The notes: a model not told the origin generated them from the letters alone. A DNA stretch of 64,000 bases from Hypoxylon rubiginosum (GCA_902806565.1 CADCXA010000007.1:558001-622000); one strand, 5' to 3'. Shown: positions 23,601 to 35,803, counted from the stretch's first letter. Made by a program: numbers and translations.

Positions 23601-24888
23601 GTTGATCAACGTCCGGTCTCGTTACTGAATTCGGATCAAAAGGAGCGGAGATATACATTTCGAGGAAGACAGCTGTGCCATCTCTCGTCAGAAAGTCAGA
23701 AATCTCCTTTCCCCCCACGTTGGTAGTCAGCAGCTCGAAAACGTGGATGTAAGTGTTCCACGAATAGAACCCATGTGGTGAAGAATCCAAGATCTTATGA
23801 GTAACCCTGGGTCTCGGTTTGGTGGTCAGATGCCTTTGCTGAAACATAAATAAATAATGGGGATAATATGATGAAGACGCTGGCAGCTAGACCGAGCTTT
23901 CAGGCTTTGAGATGATCTACTTACAGTACCTAATGTGCTGAGGTAGGTATCCGTTCTTGGACTGGTCGGATGTAGGGCATATTAGGGGGCCTAGGGGGCT
24001 ACGGTAACGCCGAAGCGGTGTCTTAGTATCTTCTAGTACCTCGACTCGCTATGGCTCGCTGTTAAGCATAAGCTTAAACTGAATTGGGGTCTTTGAGGCT
24101 GCATCTCCATGCATTCTTTGCTCTTTTGGGCAACTGGTTTACCCTACGATCCTACACGTGCCGGTAACCGAAGGCAACTTGGAACTACGTGTCGTGGGTA
24201 CGTACCTCATTAAATTTGACGTACTGGATGACTTCATTATGTGGCTGGAGACGGCAAACCGCAGTTAGTGGCGTATTTTTGCACAGCGAAGAACCTTTCG
24301 GGCAGTGCATTCGAGCTGCTTGATTGGATGATAACAAGTAAAAGTCAATTCGTAACAAATTTAATAGGTGGGATGTTCGTGTTGCGACTTGTTGCCAAGC
24401 TCGAGCTTTGCCCTTGAAGCATCGATTCTTTCAGCTGCGCCGATGACGATACAACCCATTACTTCGTAAGTTGGGCAATAATAAAAAATATTTGGCAGTT
24501 TTCTTTTTCACAATTTTTAATTCCGCTTCTTGTAACACCTTAAAACTTGACCATTAGAAGATTAACTTTTATCCTTCTAATTTCATAGACCGACCAGGCT
24601 CCAAGTTCCATCTACTTGCCACCCTTTCACAGCTGGGTCGCGTCAGTGGGCAGTTTTTGTCGGTAGAGGTACTAAATTCTTACGTCTGCATTGTACAAAC
24701 TACCCCGCCATCCGCCATCCGTTCCTTGAGCTCCCTCAGGACTTGCTTCGTACGCCACACACCACCCAACTTCATCTCAAAAGTCTTCAAGAGAGCAAGC
24801 GGGTGAAAGAAGAAAATAAATCAAGTTTACTAATTGCTTCAGAAAATCCTAGGGGTGTATCAGTGTATCACCAGGCCGGGTCTACACA
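20698..24888. other. 4.2-kb gene-poor region
   Basis: No gene is supported. The first few hundred bases are the DAO promoter and the last few hundred the HET-C promoter and 5'-UTR. There is a 15-bp duplication at 22918-22949 and a TACCTAGGTAGGTAGG motif near 21604-21620. One minus-strand ORF (23548-23847, 99 residues, with FELLTTNVGGKEISDFLTRD) has coding-like composition but no recognised family or partner exons. Confidence 0.45.
22918..22949. repeat. 15-bp direct duplication
   Basis: Two perfect adjacent copies of TTCCCTCTATAATC with flanking bases. It is in non-coding sequence. Confidence 0.8.
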
Positions 24889-27297
24889 ATGGCGTCCTCT
24901 CGCTTTGGTCCCGGCAGCTTGCTGCTGATCGCTGTTATCATCCTAATTGTCATGCCCCATAAAGCTGCAGCCTTCGGCGCTGGTAACATTCCTTCCATCG
25001 CTCAGGTCGAGGGTCACAACTGGCGCCATGGAGACATCGAAGACATGTTGAAGACGATTGCTTTCTTGCACGGCAAGAAATGGACTACGTTGATGGTACA
25101 GCGCACGTACTTTGGGAATTGGCTTCGCGATTACTCTCAGGCCGTCGACGTCGGCAGCTTGAAGGGAGTCAACGCAGCTACTATCCGCATCTTGGTCTGG
25201 GTTCTTTCTTTTCTCGCCAACGGATATGCCACCGAGGAGTTTGAGGTGACCGAAGAGCGCCTCGGCGTCTACCGACCTGAAGAGCACATCGATAACCCTC
25301 TCGGCTACGCCGACGGCGTGGATGCCAGGACATTTGACAAACGCCTTCGGGGACCGGTACTGCCTATCGAAACCGAGATCGACACGAGGACGGGTATGAA
25401 GAATTACATCGCCAACGAGCAAGGCAACTGGGCGACCAGCGCCGGCTATCTCCGCTTCAGCATCGGGCGAAGCGTTCACTTCGGTAGGCTTTACTGCCAC
25501 GGTTCGCACGGTAAGGGAAAGGAAGAGGATCTGTGCGAGGCCTTGAGATGCCTGGGCCAGTCGCTTCACTGCATGGAAGATTTCAGCGCTCACAGCAACT
25601 ACTGCGAACTTGCTCTGCGCGAAATGGGCTACCACGAGGTCTTCACCCACTGCGGATTAAATTCTCAGATCAACCTGCGCGGCAAGCAGGTATTTCCCCT
25701 CGTCACTGGAACCTTTGGCGGAGTCGATTTCCTTCACTCCGTCCTGGGCGAAGCCACCGACCATTTCACGCAGTCCGAGGTCGACCAGCTGGACATCGCC
25801 CTCAAAAACTCCGAGTCAGGCGCCGGCGCGGCTGGTGGAGGCGCTACGCGGGGGTTCGGCGGAGGGTTCGGAGGGTTTGGGGGTGGCACGAGTGATTTTA
25901 TCTCCCTCGTCGGCCAACTTCCGGGCATCGGGGGCGGGATGGCTTCCGAAGCGCGCGATCTAAAGCGGATGGCTGCCGAGCAGGAGAGGCGGAACGAGCA
26001 GGCGACGTACTCGGGCACGCGATCTAACGCGAATATCGTGCCAGGCATGAGCGAGAGTTTCGACCCCGTCAGGGTATCGAAGCAGATCTACCCTATACTA
26101 GAGTTCCGCGACAAGATTGTGAAGGCGATCAACAGGGGAATTGCCAAGATTCCGGGTCTGGAAAAGCTACTCGAGCACATCAGCGAAACCCTGACCGCGT
26201 TCGTCCTCGGCTTGTTAGCCCCGTTCGTGAGACCCATCATCAACGCCGTAACGAAAGTGCTAAAGGACGGCTCTTCCGGCGTCATCAACGCCAGCGCCAA
26301 CTCGCAGCTGGAGCCGTGGAAGAACCCGAGATGTACGGACCCGACGCACTCCATGCTGTCCAAGGACCACTTCACCAACGTTCTAAACCCGTGCGCCGGC
26401 AGAGTTGCCTCGACCATCCTCCAATACGTTGTGCCGTACGTATAGACTTGCGTCTCATAATACATTCGTCTCATATCACATTTGCACCTTGTATTATTAT
26501 GCTAACATCTCCCTAGGCGAGTTCTTTACGCGTGGGATAATCCAGACGTCCCCGTCGACGAGGTAGTAAACGACGTCATGCGCGCCTTTCACCATCCCGC
26601 GATTCGCGACGAACGGGTCGAGATCCAGCGCGACATGTTTAACACTGTACGCAAGTGGGCCGACGAGTATGGGGGACGTCACGAGATCAACCGCGTTTTG
26701 GGCTCCGAATCCGTAAAGAACGGCAAGAATCACATCCAAACCGGTCAGAAAAGCCACTCGCACGGCGGCGGCATATTTGACGGCGGTTTCATGGAGCAGC
26801 TAGGCCACGGTAGGCCTTCCGGGTCGCTCTGGTCGCAATGTGCTACGAGAGATCTCGACGCTATGGGTGCCGGGGGTCCTCAGCGTCCCGGTTCAGGTTA
26901 CGTGTCGCCTCGTCCGACGTCTTCGCATTCCCAGGGCCGTCCGACGGCAAGTCCGGGTTACGGTTACACGCCGCACCAACCTCCTTCGTACGGCGGTGAT
27001 AATCTTGCGCCGTATCCTAGCTACAGCGGTGGACCACCTGCTCAATACCAGGCGTACGGCCAACAAACTTATTCTCAGCAAGGGTACGGAGGAGCACCGC
27101 CTCAAGGTGAAGCTGCGTCGTACTACACCGCGACGCAGCCATCTCAGCCTCCACAACCCCAAGGGTACCCCGGTCAAGAGTACGGAGGACAGCCGCCTCA
27201 CCAGCAAGGGGGATACCCACCACATCAGCAAGGAGGATATCCACCTTACGGGAATCAGCAATGGGGAGGCGGGTACGGCAATCCCCCTTACCCCTAA
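24889..27297 (+). CDS. het-c: HET-C family heterokaryon-incompatibility protein
   Basis: Two exons, 24889-26435 and 26517-27297, give 775 residues. The intron (GTACGT..GCTAACATCTCCCTAG, 81 bp) splits a proline codon. A signal peptide or anchor (residues 9-27, LLLIAVIILIVMPHKAAA) is followed by the Het-C domain: AGNIPSIAQVEGHNWRHGDI, a central CLGQSLHCMEDFSAHSNYCE block (221-240) and a glycine-rich stretch (about 310-335, GFGGGFGGFGGG). The C-terminal 150 residues are Pro/Gln/Tyr/Gly-rich with QQGGYPPH-type repeats. In Neurospora, HET-C is a glycine-rich plasma-membrane-associated protein whose polymorphic segment around residues 200-240 governs vegetative incompatibility. The SLHCMEDFSAHSN pattern also resembles the His/Asp-rich core of zinc-dependent phospholipase C-like folds. 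It converges on the GT32 gene 486 bp away. Confidence 0.9.
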
Positions 27298-27783
27298 GAA
27301 GTATTGATACGTGAGTGTGACCGAGGTTTATATACTTCTTAGGGTACGGCGTTATGAGCAGTCGGGTGTTAGTCAAGGTGAAGGGATACGGAGATGATTC
27401 CCATAGGTATAGGTTTTCATTTTAATGCCTAACCCTTAGCGGCTTTTCTTATGCCTGCGCTCGTGAATATCTCGTGAACTTACAATGCTACAACCTACAA
27501 GGATAGGAAAGGTAAGCGTCTCCACCGATCCAGACATGTTTACAGGTATCTCTTAGGCAACTTCGTACGGAATAATACGTCCACTACCTTGGATATTAGC
27601 TCCGACAGCCGCTAGATAGATTCCGTTCGGAGCCCTGAGCTACTAAGCCAAGGTGGAAGCACGCGACCGCACTCGGAATGACAACCCGGCACTCTTAGGC
27701 CAAGTGTTCATTAGATATATCGCATTCCGACATGCTTCATGTTCGACTTGAGACATTAAATCTAATTCTGATGCTAGGCAAAT
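27298..27783. other. Convergent intergenic region
   Basis: The gap holds only 3' flanks of the HET-C and GT32 genes. No ORF or repeat is supported. Confidence 0.45.
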
Positions 27784-29073
27784 CTACGACTCTCTTAATA
27801 ATGGCCCCCTCTTGAATGGCTCAATCACCTTGAATTCCAACGCCGGCGGAAGCTCGTCTTGGTTCCAATACGTCGTCGCATATCTCAACCAGTGCGCATA
27901 GGTTCCCGGTACGTCGTCTGAGCCCTCGTTGTCTCTCCATAGCGACCCGAGAGTGCACCCCATTACCCTGATAATCAGCCCATGAGCTAATTTGAACCCG
28001 AAGCTCCGCTGCAGACACGCTTCCACAATCTCTCTCGCTTGCTTCTGCTCCGCGCTCTCTACTTCGCCCCGCTTCGGAAGCGGGAGCGACATCAGTTCGA
28101 ACGCCTTCTTTCCGTCCCAATCCGTGAATTCGTTAATCAGCTGCGATCCGACCATGTATTCGATCGCGTATATGTGCTCGGCAACGTATCTCGGCCCGTC
28201 CCAGACCTCCTCTTCGTCGACGAGACCGAGGACCATCGTTATAGCTTGCCCCTGGATGATGTAGTCCGACAGCAGCCTCCCCACCTCTTCAGGTCCGATC
28301 GTCCTCCCTTCCTCCTCGATAGTTAACGAACTAGTCATCAGGGGAACGCCCTTTAGCAGCGGGCTGAGGTGCATCCCTTCCGTGCTCGTCTTGCCGCCGT
28401 CCGCGCCCCAGAGCGCGAGCAGCAACCGATGGCACCGCTCGAACATCGGGTTGTCCCGCCGCGACGCCAGGAAGTAGTTGGTCAGGCGGCGCCCCTCGAC
28501 GCCGCCCATGTTGTACGACAGCACCTCGTACGGCGACGCGGGATCCGCGACGGTCTCGCGCCAGAGCCGGTCCAGGTCGCCGATCTGCAGGAACCCCACG
28601 TCCGCGTACACGCCGCCGTACCGCAGCAGCAGCGGGAACCGCACGAGGTCCGACACGTGCTGCACCGCGTACCGGCCGGAGAGGGTGCCCTCGATGAAGG
28701 CGCGGGGGAACGTGCGCGGGTCCGCGACGTCTAGGAAGTTGGCCACGTCCGAGGCCGAGCCCGGCACGCGGTCGAGCACGCGGACGGCCCAGCCGCGCCG
28801 CGACAGGCGGCGGTGCCAGGCGCGCACGTTGCGCTTGGCGTACGCGTGCATGGTCGCGTAGCCCGAGTGCCAGAAGAACCAGACGTTCTTCTCGTCCGAG
28901 ACGGGTCTGGGGTGTAGCAGGTCGTGGTCGACCTCGGCGTCGGACCTGCCGTCCAAGAGCGCCGGGGGGACGACGTGCATTCCCCGCGGCAGGGGATAGT
29001 CCGGCGAGTGGTTCATCTTGTCTCGGATCTGAGCTGCGGTGTTGGTAGACGCGCCTGGAACAGCTGGTAGCAT
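27784..29073 (-). CDS. GT32 / capsular-polysaccharide-type glycosyltransferase
   Basis: This is a single-exon ORF of 429 residues. Residues 63-90 (NVWFFWHSGYATMHAYAKRN) and 142-161 (DLVRFPLLLRYGGVYADVGF) match the two conserved blocks of the capsular polysaccharide synthesis/GT32 (Och1-like) superfamily. These bind a nucleotide sugar and transfer a hexose. The usual DxD metal-binding motif after GGVY is here ADVG, with the second acidic residue missing. Related fungal proteins with this variant exist as far as I recall, so activity is uncertain rather than excluded. There is no signal peptide or clear membrane anchor, and the N-terminal 60 residues are loop-like. The stop at 27784 and start at 29073 are unambiguous. 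Third codon positions are strongly GC-rich between 28400 and 28900, more than in the neighbours. Confidence 0.78.
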   Translation of the reverse strand: MLPAVPGASTNTAAQIRDKMNHSPDYPLPRGMHVVPPALLDGRSDAEVDHDLLHPRPVSDEKNVWFFWHSGYATMHAYAKRNVRAWHRRLSRRGWAVRVLDRVPGSASDVANFLDVADPRTFPRAFIEGTLSGRYAVQHVSDLVRFPLLLRYGGVYADVGFLQIGDLDRLWRETVADPASPYEVLSYNMGGVEGRRLTNYFLASRRDNPMFERCHRLLLALWGADGGKTSTEGMHLSPLLKGVPLMTSSLTIEEEGRTIGPEEVGRLLSDYIIQGQAITMVLGLVDEEEVWDGPRYVAEHIYAIEYMVGSQLINEFTDWDGKKAFELMSLPLPKRGEVESAEQKQAREIVEACLQRSFGFKLAHGLIIRVMGCTLGSLWRDNEGSDDVPGTYAHWLRYATTYWNQDELPPALEFKVIEPFKRGPLLRES

Positions 29074-30566
29074 GTGCGGATTGGTGTTGTTTGAGAGTCG
29101 TATTTTTTAACGATTCAGGAATTGGCGTATGAGTTTGGGATTGGAAGCGCTGTACACTGCGCGCTGCTATTGCGAAACTGACCGGCCATCTTTCTTAGAC
29201 CTTGGATGCCAACCTGTATTTATGTTCTTGAGCCGGCTCGAAGTGGTGGAGCGACCGAAGGATGAGACGAGAAAAATGACGACGTCGTAAGCCGGTTCCT
29301 TGCTGATTCCGACTGAGCATCGTTGACTCAGTATGAACATCATACACGTGACTTTGCCAATAGGGGCCTAGCGCTCCCGGGTAGATTATCGACCTATCAA
29401 GTATTTTAAAGGGTGAAGGATTGGCAGTGTTCCAGCCTGCCAGCCTACCTCCCAGCCCTCCCTCACCGAATGATTATGTTCATTTCTACTGTGCGTAAAA
29501 TACGTACCCAGGTACGATGATGAAATCGTTTACGTCCGGCTAACTACCTAGAAATACATCTATTGGCACAGCGACGCGTTTCAGTGGCGCTTAGGACGTC
29601 TGGAGTACCTCGAAGAGACAGAGCCAGAGTTTCGCCTGGCATAAGAAAAATAAAAGAATAGCCCCTCCACAAAAGAAATCCCATCCTGTATCTCTAGATG
29701 ACCTGGTCGTCCTTACGCCAGCCTTCTTCTTCCTCCCAACAAAATTCCTAGCCGTGTACGGATGATTGTACCCAGGTACGAGTATGGCACACATACCTCT
29801 CTATGAGCGCATGCCCAAGATTGCATAAGAGGCACTGCGATATATCATACCTCTAGCGTAAGGTTATCGTCTATCTTCCACAAGGCAGACTTTCAACTGA
29901 AAATGTTGACTGAGGCTTAGTACCTACCTGGTATACGTAAGACACATTAGATGAAAGCCCAACATGGCTGTGTACAAACATCTATCTACCTAGGTATCGG
30001 CAGCCAACAATGTAACCATTAAGGGGCAAGGCAAGAAAGCCCTCCGCAAGCCACATAGAACAACTCATAATCCTAAGCCCAATCACCAAATCAACTTCTC
30101 TTTATTTCATTAGTACTGCCACAATTTCACCGGCCAATCAGATACTTAGAATCGCCCCGCACTTTTCGACCTTTTCCTTTGCGATTTCATCGCTTTAGGC
30201 CTGGGAATAATGCAAATGGAATAGAAAGGTCACGCAAAACGAGCTCTATTAAACTATAAATTATTACTCTTTTTAAGAGGTGGTGGAAATGATTAATTGA
30301 TTTTACGAAGAATTTATTGGATGTGCGCTGAGGTGTGGCTAGCTAATTAGAGCCCGACTCCTGTGGCGTAAAGGAAGCTGGCGACAGGAACCCCCTTTCC
30401 CCGGCCGAAGGACGGGTCACGCAGCTAGTGGCTACCAATAAGCATATTATCCAATAGACTTGCAGCTTACAGCATCATATGACAGCTGGCTGAATCTCTG
30501 GCACTACAAATATGCATTCAAATCTCCATCTCAGTTGCTGTCGTAGGGACAAGGACTATATCAGCT
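29074..30566. other. Intergenic region
   Basis: The 1.5-kb gap carries the divergent promoters of the GT32 gene and of the large unknown gene. A CTACCTAGGTA palindrome lies near 29988-29997. The 29591-29794 minus-strand ORF has no domain. Confidence 0.45.
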
Positions 30567-33500
30567 ATGGATCCCGTCGTAGGACGACTGCAAGCCGCGC
30601 TGGCATCCGCGACAAATGAAATTACGGTCGCAGCCGCTAATTTCAATTTCGATTTCAGCATCGTCAAGTACGAAGCGCCCAAGGAGTTCCACCCAGTCGG
30701 AAAGCTGCTATCCGCTAAAAGGAAATACGAGGCCGAGGACGGAAGCTGCCATATTATTGCACGCCGTCTGGCAGCCCTGTTTGCCGGTGTCTGTCCAAAA
30801 TGCCCAGAACTGATAAAGGCTTACGGGCAGCGAGCATCGGAGATTGCCGGAGAAGCTACCCGCAAAGAATCTAAAGAGCATTTTGACTCGGTCTTTTCGC
30901 AATACACCGGTGTCGACGCTACGTCAATGTGGGCCGCCGCTACGTCGTCAAAGGATGCGGACGGCAGCGCCATTCAGGTCCATCTGCTTGCCTTCTTGCG
31001 TCCATGTGGGAAGCTCCGCAAGCGATATCCATATGGGTCCAGATCATTGCCGAGCGACGCAGCGAGATTGCGCTTCGGTTGGAGCGCGGTGAGCTAATGG
31101 ACTACGCCACCGCCGCCGCTGCTGCTCAGCAAGAGATACCGCGAAAGCAGCTAGCTGAATGGGACGCAAGCGCTCGATCTTGGCTCGAAACTGCGAACGG
31201 GATCAAAAGGAAGGAACGGACACAGTTGAAAGTGATCTTGGAAAATATAGAGTCGCCAGTGCCTCGCCAACCGACCGTTTACAAGAACGTTGTCGAAGTC
31301 TGGAAGACGGCTACCGCCACAATGGACAACCTAGTCTCGGGTATAGCTCAGGAAGTTTATGCCGGAACGATGTCCGGAACGATGGCCGGAACGATGATCG
31401 GACTTTCTGCATGGCACTTGTATCCCGACATGCATGTGTTTGGAAAAAGGAATGTGCAAATTAAGATGCATGACTCTTTGATTCCGGCGGGCGGTACCCT
31501 ATCACTCGGATGTTCTCCGTCTGCCACAACGCCCGAGTCGGGTATCACATGGTCACTCTCCTTGGCCAATCTGAAATTTTACGGCGATCCGGTTGAAAGT
31601 ACTGCTCATATGCAAGGAGACTCCTCTAGGCTCACGATCGAAGGGTTCCGAGTCACCTTGCTCGGATGTGTTCTACGCATATGGAACATCGAACCAACGC
31701 AAGAGTCGATAACGATTAGGCTTTTGGCGGCGCTGTCGCTTAGGCTTCTGGGCCAACTGAGAGAATGGGACAACGAGTCCCGGAAAGACAATGGTTGGTA
31801 TGGTAACTATGTCACCGCGCTCACTCTGCTCGAAAAAGCCGAAGCCCATTACCGAGATGACGAGTTGGGCTCGATTTCCTTCATCAATCTAGGCAAAAAT
31901 CGTCCAGAGTTTCGACCAAAGGAATACACCAAAGACAACAAAAAGTTTGGTTCCCGACCATTCTTTGGTCTTCTTGACTCGAAAATATTTCTCAAATGCA
32001 TGAGAAGCCCAGAGGATAGAGTTAGTGCGCTGCGGCGCTGCGGCTCCCGGATTGAGAAGCTTCGCAACTCTCCCGCCATTATCCGATATAAGACGGCCGA
32101 GAACGAGGTCCATTATACGACCCTAACTGATAATTCTAGATGGGTGGACCCGGATTTGACCGTACCTGTGGGGTCGGCAATGCAATTCGACGACGCCGAT
32201 AGCTGTGATGGCAAAACTACCAGCAGCCATGGAGACGACAGGCATGGCACGGCTGGCTCCGACAAGAGAGAAAGTAACGAAGATGGCGATTATGAGGATA
32301 ACATCCTATATGCTGCTTTCGGTTCCCTAAACCTATCGGTAGAAGATGATGATGGTACCCAAGATGGTAGTGAGGAAAGCTGCGATGACGAATACGATTA
32401 TGACGAGAGTGACGATGAAAATGATGACAATGACCCTGCTCCCTTCACTACTCTTCTTTTTGTGTCCGAAGGCCAATCGTATCGATTCTATTTTGGCGAG
32501 TCCGATATAGCAGCTATTTTTGTCCCTGTCGGATACCATGGTACAAGCTTACCCTTCTTCGAGCCTGAAGACATCTTTTGGGCGTTAGACCAAGACGTAT
32601 TAACGGGGAATGGGCGCAACTTTATCGCCACCGATGCCATGATTCCTTGGCTATCACAATTCGAATATGCACTGCGATGTCTTCAGGGACTGTCTGGGCC
32701 GGTTATCAGCGTACGGACTCTGAAAAACACTTCCTACACTCCTAAGTGGGTAGAAGAACTCCAATCAATCTTCTCTACCAAAAAATGGGATCCTACAACG
32801 CCAGAGATACTCTCCGTTCTTGCGTATTTTCTTGGAGGTTGCAATATCGGTCCGTCAGAACTACGCAATAGTACGATGGGCATATCTTATGGAAATTCTA
32901 TCTACGTGCCCACCGAAGTGGGTTTATATTCTCTACGCTTCTGTCTTATGAATATGCTAACCTCTCCGCAGTTGCTGCATGATCCTCTCCTTTCCAGAAC
33001 AGAGCATCGTAGCGTCACTCGAATCCTGGGCAATGTCGGCCTGCCGGGGCTGGTGATCTTCTCATCCGTCGGTAATCCCAAGGCTGCGTCAGTGGACGAC
33101 ACCCTTTGGAAGGTAGTCAACCCAAACCAGTTTGATGGTCGACCGGAAAACCATTTCGGTTCAACGTCGATGCATCTCAGCTTTACACAGTGGGAGAGGT
33201 CGTTGGACATGGTTAGCTCACAAGGACAGCAGGACGTTCAGTTTACTAGAAAGGAGTCGGTTATTTCCGTTCGCGAATCAGGTTGCTGGATCGGCGACTT
33301 TGATGTTATGGCCGCATTGAGGAGTCCTCACATCTACACATTATCACCTCAGGCTCCTTGCGATCACGCAGGAGATAGTCAGCCTCCAAACCAGCGGTTG
33401 CGGTCCATCGAGTGCTGGGATGAGCTTCGGGAATGCCAGTCGGGCTTGGTAGTAGTTAGGGTCCACGGGAATTGGTTAGCAAGACTTGCTGTGACGGCCT

Positions 33501-33619
33501 ACCTAGCTCAACGAGCCGATCAATGCGGCGACGGCGGACCGAGAATCACGCTGCTGCCAGCCAAGGTGTGCTGGATTTGCCTCGAGCATGACTTTCATTC
33601 TAATATTTATATCTACTGA
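30567..33619 (+). pseudogene. Large fungal gene of unknown function with a frameshift
   Basis: Frame 1 is open from ATG 30567 to 31097. Frame 2 is open from before 30929 to 33619. The reading switches at about 30983-30995, where CTG CTT GCC TTC of the first frame runs into TGC CTT CTT GCG of the second. The joint looks like loss of four bases in a CTTG-type repeat. No GT..AG intron of sensible length can bridge the overlap. The joined product would be about 1000 residues. It has an N-terminal helical region (MDPVVGRLQAALASATNEI), a GLSAWHLYPDMHVFG block, a highly acidic stretch at about 32281-32440 (many Asp/Glu) and a C-terminal Cys-containing tail (RITLLPAKVCWICLEHDF). I believe it belongs to an expanded family of hypothetical proteins in filamentous fungi, but I know no function. 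The alternative is a sequencing error in an intact gene. Confidence 0.6.
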
Positions 33620-34434
33620 TGGGGATCTATATAGGAGCCGGTCCACTGTCTGTCCTGATGTACCTTGGTGCTGGGTTATTGAATAGGGGCATCTTCCTGT
33701 TTCGCTATAAGAAAAATCAGAAATGAAATATCCCTATTAAGATAGTCCCCAGTTGGATCGGCTGCTTGAACGTAACTTGCAAAAAGTATTTTAAGCACAC
33801 AGGCTCACATATGATGCATGGGTCGGTCGCTGAACCCCAAGATCTCACGAACTACCACCTACCTTATTCGGTCACTACGTTCATCTCCCGCCATTTCCTA
33901 AACCGGAAATAGTGAGGCTCCACAGCTCATCCTTTTGGGGAATGACCGGCACGACACACTCCGTTTGACCCTCGTTATTCGAGCGTCATCTCCCACATCC
34001 ATCTCGAATTCTTACATATTATCATTTAGCAGGATCGTCAAAGGGAAGAATTAAAGTAATTCTGGACTTCAATGTGAGATATACAATAAGTGGACTGATT
34101 TTCGATCAACCAGATCCAAATGAATAGGGGGGATAGATCAACGGTCGAAAAAACAGCCTTCCCAGCTCAAAGCTGAAGTATAAAAACAGGGCGACTGTCG
34201 CAAGCTTTTCAACTTGGTCTGTCACGGCTTCGCTGGAACCGTGAATACAACATCACCTTATTTCTGCCGAGAAACGGGACAGACAGGGGCACGGGAGCTT
34301 CGAGCCGACGTACGCGTAGTCCTGAACACCACCAGCTTTCGACTCCACCATAACTGCCCGATGAACTGGTAGTATTAGTCTCATTGCCATGAGCTTGCTA
34401 CATCCGGCGTCATGATTCGCTGATTGGCAAACTC

Positions 34435-34445
34435 CCCCGGCGGAG
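34435..34445. promoter_or_regulatory. Adjacent CreA/CRE1-like sites
   Basis: The 11-base segment ccccggcggag contains GCGGAG (34440-34445) and, on the other strand, CCGGGG (34435-34440). Both fit the SYGGRG consensus of the fungal carbon-catabolite repressor, about 215 bp before the AA9 start codon. Repression by glucose is typical for LPMO genes. Binding here is inferred. Confidence 0.4.
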
Positions 34446-34548
34446 CGTAACCTCTAGGTGCCGTAGCCCCTGGACAACGTGACAATTGCTACTCGCAAAC
34501 CACAACGGGCCACATTATAAGAGAAAAAGGTGATGCGTTATGGATATC

Positions 34549-34555
34549 TATAAAA
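34549..34555 (+). promoter_or_regulatory. TATA-like box of the AA9 gene
   Basis: TATAAAA lies about 105 bp upstream of the proposed ATG at 34658, in a plausible core-promoter position. Confidence 0.5.
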
Positions 34556-34657
34556 GGGGCATATAGTCTGCCTTGGAGCAGTTGCATCTAGCGCGAAGAA
34601 TCTGTAGTACGCACCCATCTTTCTAACTCGCAAATCAGTCTTCCCCTTATCATCGTG

Positions 34658-35510
34658 ATGAAGACCTTCGCCATTCTCGCCCTGCTGGGCGCTGCTCAGG
34701 CCCACTGTACGCTCATCATACATCTCCCTTCTAGTGCAACGCTAACAACTCTCAAGACACGTTTCCCGGCCTGGTCTACAACAGCGCGACAGAGGCAGAC
34801 TGGTCGTACGTTCGGAAAACTACCAACTTCAACTCGCACAGCCCCGTGACGGACGTGCAAGATTCGCAGATCCGCTGCTATGAGCTGGAAGCAGGGTCGA
34901 ACGGGGCCAAGACCATGGCGGTAAAAGCGGGCGACTCGGTGGGCTTCCGCGTCGACGGGGGTATCCAGCATCCCGGCCCCTTGGCCTTTTACATGGCGAA
35001 AGCACCCAACGGACAGACCTCCGAGACCTTCACCGGCGAGGGCGCGGTCTGGTTTAAGATCTATCAGGACGGCCCCACTTTCGGGGAAGAGATCACCTGG
35101 CCGTCCGCCGGGCTTAAGGAGGTGTCAGTCGAGATACCCACGTGTCTCGCGGAGGGATACTACCTGCTTCGTGTCGAGCATATCGCGTTGCATAGCGCGG
35201 GAAGTGAAGGCGGTGCTCAGGTATGGCTAGACAAGTCTCTTTGCATAGAGGCCTGAAGAATCACTAACGGATCGATAGTTCTACCAAGGATGTGCCCAAC
35301 TCCACGTTTCCGGCGGAGGATCCAAGACCTTTTCCGGCGTGTCGCTGCCCGGAGCTTACAAGGTAATGCCACTCTAAAGATACTTCGAATTCGTGAAAGG
35401 AAGAAAGTTCTAATACTTTACAGGCTACCGACCCAGGTATTCTCTTTCAGCTTTACTGGCCCGTCCCGACTAGCTACACGAACCCTGGCCCAGACGTAGT
35501 TAAGTGCTAA
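34658..35510 (+). CDS. AA9 lytic polysaccharide monooxygenase (GH61 type)
   Basis: Four exons, 34658-34706, 34757-35220, 35279-35362 and 35424-35510, give 227 residues. Introns are 50, 58 and 61 bp with clear CTAAC/CTAATAC branch sites. A 15-residue signal peptide ends at AQA, leaving His16 as the mature N-terminus. His16 and His88 (IQHPGPL) form the copper-binding histidine brace and Tyr173 (AQFYQ) is the axial ligand. His162 and Gln171 match the second-sphere pair. Family blocks WFKIYQDGP, YLLRVEHIALHSA, ATDPGIL and the YWPVPTSYTNPGP ending are all present. These secreted copper enzymes cleave cellulose or hemicellulose oxidatively. There is no linker or carbohydrate-binding module. Both cysteine positions (57 and 176) are conserved for a disulfide. 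It converges on the four-domain gene. Confidence 0.92.
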
Positions 35511-35803
35511 AATATCGGCCTATAAACCAAGGGATGGGTGGAACGGGAAGTGCTAGTGGTATTGCATATATTCTTTTGAATTGTTTCAAATATTGACATG
35601 CCCTTTCATGTGCTGTGGCCACCAACCTGTCTCTCGAGTGTCTTATTATTCCGTGACATGACTTCCTCAGGCATCAGACAATATTCCACGTAGCGAACCA
35701 TTAAGAAGAAGCACGCGAGTGAGTGATCTTGAGATTTTACATTTTGGCTTGATATTACGAGGCTGATTCTATCACAAGTCTAGAAGGCTAGGATCTAGTC
35801 CCT

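Larger units (their letters stand above)
33620..34657. other. Intergenic and promoter region of the AA9 gene
   Basis: The 1-kb gap has no ORF. Its 3' part carries a TATA-like box and two CreA/CRE1-like sites described separately. Confidence 0.5.

Noticed and set aside
24943..25650. 235-residue minus-strand ORF opposite the HET-C gene
   Set aside because: No domain or splice context; the plus-strand frame has clear HET-C motifs.
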